DNA of 64,000 bases, from assembly GCF_035046485.1 (NCBI RefSeq), contig NC_085138.1, positions 448,733,204 through 448,797,203 on the forward strand, given 5' to 3'. Under the pieces are notes generated by a model, which saw nothing but the letters and a program-made list of their open reading frames with translations, made no database searches and had not been told where the DNA came from. Positions 55,451 through 64,000 of this stretch are shown here, in pieces (position 1 is the stretch's first letter; each line of letters begins with the position of its first letter). The DNA comes from Aedes albopictus. Taxonomy: Eukaryota > Arthropoda > Insecta > Diptera > Culicidae. Both the position numbers and the translations under genes were made by a program.

Positions 55451-55728
55451 GGGTCTCCAGTTAGCCTAGTGGTTAAGGCTATGGATCGCCAATCCGGAGA
55501 CGCCGGGTTCGATTCCCGTTCCGGACGGGAAAAATTTCTCGACTCCCTGGGCATAGTGTATCATTGTGCTTGCCTCACAAGGTACAAATTCATGCAATGG
55601 CAGGCAAAGAAAGCCCTCCAATTAATAACTGTGGAAGTGCTCAGAGAACACTAAGTTGAAGAAAGGCAGGCCAAGTTCCAGTGAGAACGTAGAGCCATAC
55701 AGCAGAAGAAGAAGAAGAAGAAGAAGAT
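55451..55728 (+). mobile_element. tRNA-derived SINE, Feilai-like, full length
   Basis: The head carries an A box (TTAGCCTAGTGG) and B box (GGTTCGATTCC), driving internal RNA polymerase III transcription. A body follows that matches 43441-43680 in reverse, and the 3' tail is a (GAA)n run. The sequence ATAAG before the head (about 55444) and after the tail may be the target duplication. Feilai is the Aedes SINE it most resembles; that name is from memory. Confidence 0.8.
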
Positions 55729-55739
55729 AAGTAAGAAGC

Positions 55740-57370
55740 AGTAAATTATATTACACTAATAGATCCGAGATAAAGTTTCCTTATAAATTCCTCTAGAAAT
55801 TTACTCAGAATTATCTCTTAGGATGTCTGTTGGTTAAGACAATCCATCAGAGATTCCTTCCCGGGGAAGAATCTTTGAAAAATTCTGCAGAAGTTCCTCC
55901 AGGATTTTTTTAGGAAATTTATCCAAAGATTTCTTTGGGAACTCTCTCCCTCCTCCATCTCCTTTCCTCACCGTCCGTCATTGAAAATCAAAAACACAAA
56001 TGATGCATTCCCTAATGTTTTTTTCCAGAATTTCTTAATAAATACCAACAGGTATTCCTCCTTAAATTATTCAAAAAATCTTGCATAGATTAATTTGTGA
56101 GAAATTTCTAAGAAGTTGCTCTAGACATATATTTTCTTGGGATACCTTGAAAAAAATCATCAAAGATTCCGTTTGAAATTCTTCCGATTTTTTTCCCAAA
56201 ACAAAACATCTAAACATTTAGCAATTCCTCAGAAGTTTTATCCATGGATTTCTACTCAAAAATGACATAGTAATTCTTCAACCAATTCCTTCAAAAATTC
56301 TCCAGAGAAATTCTTCCAGGGGCTTTCTAAAAAATTTACTAGAGATTCTCCACGACATTTCCTAAACAAATCTTCAAGAAAACCATGCATTGATAACAAA
56401 ATATACTCAAAGGTTGCCTGTAGAAAATATTCCGTAGATTTTTTCAGAAAGTTCTTCATTTGTTTAGACACCCCAAATCCCAAGAATTTCTATAAAATTA
56501 GTTTACAGATTTCTCCAGAAATATCACCAAGCATCAGAAAACATTCCATGGATTAAGAGCTTCTCAAGCGCTGCTTATAGAAAATCTTTCAGAGATCCCT
56601 TTAGAAATCATTGTCTAGGGATTCTATCAGAACTTCCTGCAGAAATATATCGAAAAATTCTTTAAAAAAACACTATGAGTCGCTTGAAAAAATCCTCTGA
56701 AAAAGTCATAACAACTTTTTTCAGAATTTCCTCTAGAGATAACTCAAAAAATTTATTTAAATATTCCTCCGGATATTCTCTCGGAAAACATACCACAGAT
56801 TTCATTGAAAATTCCTCCTGAAATAACTTCAGAAAGTCAGAAGTTCGGAATGTTTGAGAAATTTCTCAAAAGATTTTGTCATAAATTATTCCTATTTCTA
56901 ACTTTCAAGAATTTCTTTCAAAATATTCCTGATAAAAATTCAGAAATTGCTCCAGGAATTCCTTCATAAAACAGTCTAAGCATTCTGTTAGAAAATCCTT
57001 CAGTAGTTACTTTAAACATTTTCATGCGGTTCTTTAAGAAATTCATCTAGGGATTCATTCTCAACCAATTTCCTCACGGATTCCTTGACAAAGTCTTTAG
57101 TTGATTTCTTCAGAAAAGCTTCTAGAGATTCGTTAAGAAAATCTTCATTAGTTCATTATTTGTTCAGTGATTCAATCAAGTAAATATTATTCCAGGAAAA
57201 CCTATTGAAACTCAGACAGAGATTCCCTTATGAATTCCTTCTGACATTCCTCCATGAATTTCGTCACAAATTCATCCAGAATGTTCTCCCAGGATGCTTT
57301 TAGCAATTTCTCCTTTCAATTCGTTTAGGAATTCATTTAAAAATTTCTCCGCAAGTTTGCAGATATGTAT
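55740..57370 (+). repeat. 1.6 kb degenerate TTCCTCCAGAAATTCTTC repeat
   Basis: A long, older-looking stretch of the 28691-30230 family, with many ATTCCTTCAGAAA variants. No gene. Confidence 0.65.
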
Positions 57371-57601
57371 ATATCCATTTGTCATAAAAATGAGACTTTA
57401 GTATTTGCCAATTTCACTGTCCCTAGTAAGATATGTTTATCGACGACCTTATTTATTTTCCATAATCAATCATCATAATAGATAGTCGATGTAAACGGAA
57501 GTGGTGGAAATTAGAAAATGTCAGGGCATTTTTTATTCATGACATTCCGTGACATTTCCCATCCTTGCTCCAGACGTTCCCTGCAGAAATTTCTCCAATA
57601 A

Positions 57602-57906
57602 GGCTGACACAAATTTCGATTTTCTCTTATGTCACCTACCCCCCCCCCCCCCCCCCCTCTCGGATTTTTTTTTGTCGGAATTCGATATTTTGAGGGAGGA
57701 AACAAATAAATTATTTAAGAAATTTAAAGATTTTAAGGTGGAATTAGAGCCAACAAGTAAATTCTTAACAAATCCGATGAGTTTGACGGTTTTTCCTAAT
57801 ATTTTGGGTAATTTTCCATCAAATGCATTTGTTATTTATCATCCCCCCCCCCTTGACGTGTCAGAGAGCAAAGTGACAAAAGAAGAAAATGAGATTTGCT
57901 CCGGCC
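57602..57906. mobile_element. Tourist-like MITE (305 bp), TSD TAA, with poly-C tracts
   Basis: The ends GGCTGACACAAATTTCGATT and GGCCGGAGCAAATCTCATTT (reverse complement) are inverted over about 37 bp. TAA occurs at 57599-57601 and 57907-57909. Runs of C lie at about 57640 and 57845. The 129-codon frame through it is chance. Confidence 0.75.
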
Positions 57907-57929
57907 TAATTAAAAAAAATCTCAAGGGT

Positions 57930-58045
57930 TTCATTTAGGAATTTCACCAGGGGATTTCCAATAAGTGATTTCAGGTATTCCTCTATGAATATCTTCAGGA
58001 AACCCTCGTTTATTTTTTCCACGAGTTTCCCTTAGATCCTTTCCG
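57930..58045 (+). repeat. Degenerate TTCACCAGGGGATTTCC repeat
   Basis: Short patch of the same degenerate family. Confidence 0.5.
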
Positions 58046-59266
58046 ATATTCCACTTGACGGTGTTTTTTATTATTTTTATTTTTGCTATACTAAATGAAT
58101 ATCATTCTGATTGGGAAACATCGTCCAAACAATGTTCTTCAGGCGTAATACTGATGTTATTTCCATGAAAGCGTGCCAATATAGGGGCGCCGAAATGTGG
58201 AAATCAACGTAGGTTTTTTTTAAATAGTAACATGGAACAAGCTTACCAACTTATAACCAATCCTGTATCCTCCAGCAACGCTTGAGCCGAATTGAGCGGC
58301 GCCGCCGCGCCACGTACTTTCAGAACTGATTTAGTTCTCATTTTCGATTATTTGTTGTTTTGTAAATAGTTAAATTATTTTTTTGACTGTGAATATTTCT
58401 TTTGCTTTTGACAAATTGTCAATGCCTTCAAACAGAAACTATTTAAATGAAAATCGTCTATTTTAAAATTAACTTTTTCACAAACTATGGCAGTGATATC
58501 ATTTCCTACCTATTGAATCGGCACCGTGCGCTCTTTGAAATTATTTACCGTTCTTTTAATTTTATCTTTTCCAGATAGCATACTTTTTACAGTACATAGA
58601 CGACTTACATGTAGTGTACTAATCCGTTCCGTTCAATATAAAAAAAATACTTAACAATAAGCGAATTCAGTGTTTTGTTTGTTAAGTTTTTTTTGTCTCG
58701 CATACATTCGGCAAACTTCCAACAACGAAAAGTAGAATACAGGTGGTCTTTTCTCTATGAATCGAAAGAATTGGTGGAGCGCAAGGAGTTTTGCTGATGG
58801 GTGGAAAAGAAATACGGATGCAAGCCAAACAAATTACGGTGTTGATAGCGATTGAAATAGTTTCTTACTTGCAAAGGCTTACGATGCTGATTATGTCGGA
58901 GTAGATCAATCTGTCACAAAGTCCTACTAGAAAGTCTACTTACTATGGTTGCATGACGTTTGCGTAAAAGCTTTTGCAGTAATTAAGTGTAGATTTCCGC
59001 TACTTTGCTTGCATATGCCTTTTGAGTGGATTCTGTTAAGTTAATAATGCGTATGGGTACTAATTCTAGCGAGTAATTATGTGGCTCTCACTGCATTCAG
59101 TGTTGTGTTTGTGTCTTGCTTTGCGTGTTACGTTTCTATAGTAGTTTAAATATACCCATCATGGATGACTTCAGGAGACTTTTGTCCGGTCCGAGCCGGA
59201 TTTGCAATACGTGTTACCTTAGCTTTGATGTCGCTACGCTGGTTTTATTGCCGCTTTTCCCCTATC
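58046..59266. other. 3' flank of the DUF4211 gene; otherwise unassigned
   Basis: No further gene was recognised. A reversed AATAAA at about 59246 (minus) lies only about 20 bp below the stop codon and could serve the DUF4211 gene, but other sites are possible. Confidence 0.4.
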
Positions 59267-59347
59267 TCATTGGGATGCCACCTGAAATCGATACTGGCGT
59301 TCCATGTTTTCGATCTCCGCCCAGATACTCCGCACTTCTTTGAACAA
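59267..59347 (-). CDS. DUF4211-like protein, last exon (26 codons and stop)
   Basis: The acceptor TTCATTACAG (59348-59350 is CAG) is followed by LFKEVRSIWAEIENMERQYR then FQVASQ and TGA at 59267-59269. It joins in phase 0 to the previous exon, giving HWLTM-LFKEVRSIWAEI, a helical tail. Confidence 0.8.
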   Translation of the reverse strand: MFKEVRSIWAEIENMERQYRFQVASQ

Positions 59348-59403
59348 CTGTAATGAAGATCAACGTCAGTGATGAAGAAACAGCTGAATAGTCAACAACT
59401 TAC

Positions 59404-59873
59404 CATAGTCAACCAGTGTTCATCTGCCAACAGCTCGTTCAGGATAATAGTCGCTGCTTTGGAGGAATCGTTGGAAATCTGTTGGTTTACTCGTTTAGCG
59501 CACTCCACAAACATCATGTACTTTTGATGGCAGATCTTGTGCAACAGTTCGAACCGCGAGGAACAAATGCGACAAAGAAGGAAGTTCTTCTCATACTGAA
59601 TGCGATTGTCCTGGATGGGACAGGGAGCCAGCGTCGCCGAATTGTATGTTTGACCCTGGAGAACAATACGTACAGAAATTCCCGGCTGATGACACGCCAC
59701 ACAAACCGGATGGTTCATGTTGGTGTGACCCAGCTCGGTCATGATGTCGTATGCGGGGAACGTCGATATCGAATTGATCATGTTCCGTGACCACGGCGTA
59801 ATTTGAATCAGTCGTCGTTTCCTATCCTCGGTAAGACTGTCGATGGTTTGAACTCGCGATAGGAAATAGTCAT
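59404..59873 (-). CDS. DUF4211-like protein, cysteine-rich exon
   Basis: Bounded by acceptor TTTGTAG (59874-59875) and donor GTAAGT from 59403. It encodes [40 protein letters not shown] and [20 protein letters not shown]. Two CxxC pairs (CVAC, CRIC) suggest zinc binding. This pattern recalls the C-terminal DUF4211 region of QSER1, PRR12 and CCDC82, chromatin-associated proteins of poorly known role; the match is from memory. The phase is 1 in and 0 out. Confidence 0.82.
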
Positions 59874-59938
59874 CTACAAACAAAAGCAAGAATTCAATAA
59901 CCCTAAAAGAAACCCACTACCAAAATTCGAAACAATAC

Positions 59939-60188
59939 CTTGCTCCTGGAAGATTTCCTTCAGGAAGTTGGAATCCAATGCTTGTGAGATCAGTGTTTGA
60001 ATGTACACTTCGAAAACGTCCTGATAGATTTTGGTTTCATTCATCGACTTCTCCAGAAACTGCTCCGTATCGTCGATGGACATTTCGTTACGCATGAACT
60101 CGACCACAGACTCCATGTGGTTGTGCACTCGGAAACGAACAGGAATTTTCACATAGAGCTTCTTGCTCTCAGCATTCCATGCAGCGTA
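59939..60188 (-). CDS. DUF4211-like protein, internal exon
   Basis: Acceptor GCACAG (60189-60191), donor GTATTG from 59938. It encodes [20 protein letters not shown], then [20 protein letters not shown] and ...LKEIFQEQ. The exon joins NVST from the previous exon in phase 0 and leaves one base for the next (D of DDYFLSR). Confidence 0.82.
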
Positions 60189-60323
60189 CTGTGCAATGAT
60201 AGGAACAGTTAAAATTTAGTTGTTTGGTCAAATCTTGATAGTAAAACTTTCTCTTCAGGGTCAATTGAGTAAAATACTAAAAATATCTATAAATTACACA
60301 ACACGGAAACATTCTGCACTTAC

Positions 60324-60574
60324 CGTCGATACATTCCGATGCAACGTTTTTCCATTCTGATCGAACGGTTCGTACTTCTGCAGCAGCGTCTTACCGTCTA
60401 CCCGCCAAATCGAAGGATAATCCTGAACAAGTTCCGATCGGATCACCACGAAATCACCAGTCTGCAAATTGACAAACCATTTAGCATTTTTACCTTCCAA
60501 TCCAGTCAAAACGACGGTGTATCTAACCTGAAAATCATCACTGTTGGCAACGGACTGCTGCTGTGGCTGCTGCT

Positions 60575-60611
<37 letters not shown>

Positions 60612-60654
60612 CTGTTGCTGAACCAAAGCTCCGGTATTGTATTGCTGGATTTGC

Positions 60655-60686
<32 letters not shown>

Positions 60687-60744
60687 CTGTTGTTGAATGT
60701 ATTGATTCTGCATAATCTGATTGGTTGTTGATTGCTGGTATAAT

Positions 60745-60794
<50 letters not shown>

Positions 60795-60982
60795 CTGAAG
60801 AAGCTGCTGTTGTTGCTGTTGGATTTGTTGCTGGAGTTGCTGTTGCTGCTGTTGGAGCGTCTGTTGTTGAAGGGTGGCTATCGCTTGCTGAGCAACTGCA
60901 GCTGCACCAGTCCTGGCAGCGAGGACATTGTCGTTATCGCTTCCACAGTCGAAGTCTACAATTCCAGCGCCAGCCGCCGCCA
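60324..60982 (-). CDS. DUF4211-like protein, polyglutamine exon
   Basis: Acceptor ATTTTAG (60983-60984), donor GTAAGT from 60323. It encodes [20 protein letters not shown], then more than 100 residues dominated by glutamine runs (CAG/CAA mixed), then [20 protein letters not shown] and [20 protein letters not shown]. The mixed CAA/CAG codons show the glutamine tract has been kept as protein, though its length is likely to vary. Apparent polyleucine and polyalanine frames on the other strand are shadows. Confidence 0.85.
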
Positions 60983-61468
60983 CTAAAATTCCACAATGCA
61001 TAGTTAGCTCCCATATACACACAATTTGTGGTAGTCTCATAATTACAGACAATCACATAAGTTCGAATAGCATAATAATGTAACAGCAATTACCATTGGG
61101 TTTTGGCGGTTTAGGGTTTTCAATGCGACAACATTTGCAAGTTGGTTAATGATCCAAGATTGTCGATATTTGACATAGTTTGGGATAGCATGGATCGATG
61201 GGGTGATAGATATATAGATGATATTTTGCGATGCGGACGCAGCGATATTTTTCGGACATAAAAGAGAGAAAAAGAAGAGAAAATACACCAAAATAGGCAT
61301 TGAGACGGACCACACAAGTATCTAAACATAGCTGAAAGCAATTATTAAGTACAATGTACAATTATTCGGTAGAAGCTCTCTACCGAGCAGCAAACAAGGT
61401 GAAATTTGATGGATTAGGATGAGCAATTGTAGATAAGCTTGAGCGAATTTCTTACGGAGTGTACACAC

Positions 61469-61568
61469 CTGACAGGATATTAGAGCGAGGTCGTTGTTTT
61501 CCCAGATTAGCTTTAGGTTTCTTCCCTTTCTTGCGGCCCATCATATCTTGTTCATCGTCATCATCCTC
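61469..61568 (-). CDS. DUF4211-like protein, acidic/basic linker exon
   Basis: Acceptor TTTTGCAG (61569-61571), donor GTGTGT from 61468. It encodes EDDDDEQDMMGRKKGKKPKA then NLGKQRPRSNILS. The GRKKGKKPK run is a plausible nuclear localisation signal. One base is left over for the GTG at the next exon start. Confidence 0.75.
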
Positions 61569-61737
61569 CTGCAAAAGGGGTTGGTAACAGTGCACAAAAA
61601 AAAAAAGAAAAAGTCAACAAACGATTGAGTTTTCGTGGACAGGCACAAACGGAAGCAAAAAGATAAATTATAGAACATATACAAACAAAAACTAGAAAAT
61701 TTCAGCCTAAAATATGTTAAATATAATAGCAACATAC

Positions 61738-61890
61738 TTTTTCTTGAGGCGTCCAGGCTGGATCCGAGTCCGAGTCGCCAGCAAAGTCGTCCTCCATTTG
61801 CTCTAGTCCACCGGTACCTTGGCCGCGCTCAATCATTTGCTGTATGTTGCTGGCCTTGGATTTGGCCTTTCGATTCGAGGTCTGGCGACG
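61738..61890 (-). CDS. DUF4211-like protein, first exon inside the window
   Basis: The donor GTATGTT starts at 61737. The acceptor chosen is TGTTCCCCAG (61891-61893), giving 51 codons: [20 protein letters not shown] through [12 protein letters not shown] second possible acceptor at 61917 would add residues. The N-terminus and earlier exons lie beyond position 64000 or were not recognised. The six exons in the window total about 570 residues. Confidence 0.65.
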
Positions 61891-61893
61891 CTG

Positions 61894-63160
61894 GGGAACA
61901 GTCAAGGGATCGGCAGCTACGTCGGACAATCATCGGCCGAATCCGGTTGAACGATAGCAGTAACAGGAGGGGCAATACAATGACATACCGTAATGAAATG
62001 ATGGGTACAATGTAGAAAGGGAAGGTTTTATAAATAGGGGAAATGACGCCTTTGGTAGTATCTTATCGTAATTTTTGGCATGAAGATGCATTGAAATAAA
62101 TGAATCTTCATGCGACATATAGACCTCTACCATTTCATTTATTCCAGACGATTATGGGTTAAAAACCTACCGCAGCCGTAATATCCTCTATATTTTATTC
62201 AGATAATTGGTTAAACCAGGAGTTTTCAAACCTTAATTTTGCGGTGCACTTTTTGGAATTTTTTTGCTTCTTGTTGATTTTTTTTTTTAAGATGTTTGCT
62301 TGAAATGATTTTGATATATTTAGCACGCCGACATGTTAATCTTATAATTTTTTGGACGAGATTCTTCGAGAACTCAGAACCTGGTTTCTGGCATAATTCA
62401 TGCCTGGTAAAGCGATTTACCAAGGGATTTCTGGCGAGATGGATCAATATTCTTAGAAACATCTATTTAAGATTGTCGGCTGTGTCCGCAAATAATTTGA
62501 ACATATTCATATCTAAATTTCTATGGCTCATGTAATATCTGTGGAAAGTTCTCAAAAAAAACATAGACAAACTTACTCATAGTATGAAAGATACCTTTGC
62601 AGTCCTTTTTACCAATAAAATGATGATTAAATGAATGATTCGCGTTGATAATCGATTTACTTTGCATGTTCACTACTAAAGAGTACTGTTGCGATACACT
62701 TGGGAAGGCTTTGCGGTGCACCAAGTGCACCACGGTGCACGGCCTGAAAACCCCTGAAATGAACGAAGAAATGGATCGTCGACTCCTTGGTTTTAAAAAT
62801 CAGAGATTACTAGGGTAAATTGCCAATAATTGCATACAACTCAATTATTACATGGGGTGGGTACCATTTGGACAAGGCCAGTCTTATTTTTTGAACGTGC
62901 TGTATTTTTTTCAAAAATTCATTCAAAACTGAACTAAGTTGAGTAAGTGTATAATAGGCATGAATGTTCTCTTCGTCATGGGGAGTGGCTTGATTTTGTG
63001 GGCCAAATTTTCTGAAACTTAGGCATATAACTCAGGTTGTTTGGGAAGGATTTGAAGCCAACTCTGAGTTAACAGGTTTAAAAAAAACATAAGAAGAGAA
63101 CAAAACTGCCGAAAATACGAGTTCCCCTATTTAAAATTTAATAAAAATCCTCTTTCTTAA
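61894..63160. other. Upstream intron of the DUF4211 gene; possible hAT-like element at 62217-62756
   Basis: Weak inverted ends CAGGAGTTTTCAAACC and CAGGGGTTTTCAGGCC bracket 62217-62756, but the flanking 8 bp do not match. No exon was recognised. An 11 bp palindrome-rich GGTGCAC cluster occurs near 62710-62740. Confidence 0.35.
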
Positions 63161-63761
63161 CCCTCTAATACCCAAACCCGCCTTTAGACGGGGTATAGTT
63201 TGAGCATTTTTGTCATTTTTGCTTCGTGGATAATCTTTTTTTTTTGTATTTTTGGCTGATACTTAGGACTGTTCTGTACATCTCAAAATGGTTTTTGGTG
63301 TCTTTCAAAGCGTATTTACATTTTTAAAATCATTGAAAAATTGATGTTTTAGTCACCTTTCAAAAGTCATTGATTATTTTGTATTGAATCGCTACAAATA
63401 ACATATTTTAATTTTTTCCCAAATCATTCTTTCATAGTAGAATAGTTTAGGGGAATCGAATACACTCTAAAATGAATTTCCTAAAAATTACACGAAACAT
63501 AAAATTTTCCATGAAAAAATAAATAAAATAAAGATATTTCAACAATAATCATGAAATCTTAAAATGTTTTCGTCTCAAAAAATCCGTATCCCAAATATGC
63601 TTCCAGGAAAAATATTAAAGTATGGGGATGTTCAAAAATAAAAATTAGAAAAATGAAAAACTGAAGCTCAAAAAATCAAGAATTAAAAAGAATCATCTTC
63701 CAAAACATGTTTGAATCGAATGGTATTTAGATCAAAATAAAAAAAAATGGGTATTAGAGGG
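63161..63761. mobile_element. piggyBac-like MITE, 601 bp, TSD TTAA
   Basis: The ends CCCTCTAATACCCA are perfect inverted copies and TTAA flanks at 63157-63160 and 63762-63765. CCCT ends with TTAA are the marks of piggyBac. No transposase. Confidence 0.85.
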
Positions 63762-63765
63762 TTAA

Positions 63766-64000
63766 AGTAATCTCAGAGAAAAATCTTCTAGCAACATTGT
63801 TTGAAATAATACTTTCAATTATTTCGGTAATTCTGTTTAATAAATTCTTTTGGAGTTTCTCTTTTTAGAGAACCTTTGTATTCAGAAAACCTTCCATAAA
63901 AAAAAGTTTTTTCTACATACAGGGTGTTAGGTTCGTGAGTGCAAACTTTTTAAGGGGTGATAGAGGGCCATGATTGGTGAAAAAAATTGAAAAAAAAAAT
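63766..64000. other. Unassigned; partial repeat start at about 63920
   Basis: An AGGGTGTTAGGTTCGTGAGT string begins near 63920 and runs off the edge; it has the look of the end of a dispersed element but could not be bounded. Confidence 0.3.

Noticed and set aside
55451..55530. Functional tRNA gene
   Set aside because: A and B boxes are intact but no acceptor-stem pairing is seen and the sequence continues into a SINE body with a GAA tail.
57549..57938. 129-residue protein with a proline run
   Set aside because: The prolines come from a poly-C tract inside a TAA-flanked MITE.
60339..61003. Polyleucine and polyalanine proteins on the plus strand
   Set aside because: They are antisense and off-frame readings of the glutamine codons of the DUF4211-like protein.

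Overview
The window looks like nuclear DNA of a culicine mosquito, most likely Aedes. The reasons are split eukaryotic genes with GT-AG introns, insect-like TOM20 and QSER1/PRR12-like proteins, very long introns packed with mobile DNA, and tRNA-derived SINEs that resemble the Aedes Feilai family. No species-specific marker was checked, so the genus is an inference.

Three host genes are supported. (1) TOM20, the mitochondrial import receptor, lies on the minus strand. Coding exon 1 is 8132-8258 and exon 2 is 7892-7976. After a 7.8 kb intron, exon 3 is 1-99 and runs off the left edge. (2) A proline-rich WH2 (actin-binding) protein lies on the plus strand, with exons 21250-21495 and 45812-47305 separated by a 24.3 kb intron; the joined product is 579 residues. 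(3) A polyglutamine nuclear-type protein with a DUF4211-like C-terminus lies on the minus strand, with six exons between 59267 and 61890; its N-terminus is beyond the right edge. TOM20 and the WH2 gene are divergent. The WH2 and DUF4211 genes are convergent, with about 12 kb of repeats between them.

Most of the rest is mobile DNA. The TOM20 intron holds a broken LINE (1419-6720, minus) of the RNase H-bearing type, which was hit by two MITEs, and a second LINE fragment (about 6735-7610). Between TOM20 and the WH2 gene are degenerate repeat arrays, several foldback elements, an RTE-like LINE fragment, and a 2.47 kb near-palindrome (18339-20807) built from ~153 bp tandem units. That palindrome has CACAGTG ends and a 5 bp CGTCG duplication, the marks of a Transib element.

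The WH2 intron holds a complete but dead Ty3/gypsy element (22953-28520, 5 bp duplication CTAAG). A hAT-type MITE interrupts its gag, and a TA-flanked element splits its 3' LTR and itself carries an internal foldback. The intron also holds a solo LTR inside a LINE 5' fragment, a 4.3 kb TA-flanked element with a nested element, a CATTCACCGTG-rich element, SINEs, and long stretches of a degenerate TTCCTCCAGGAATT-type repeat. The 47.6-59 kb stretch is almost entirely repeats, including a ~160 bp tandem family.

No RNA gene, CRISPR array or recognisable virus-derived gene was found. The strongest unusual object is the Transib-like giant hairpin and its position in what looks like the 5' region of the WH2 gene.
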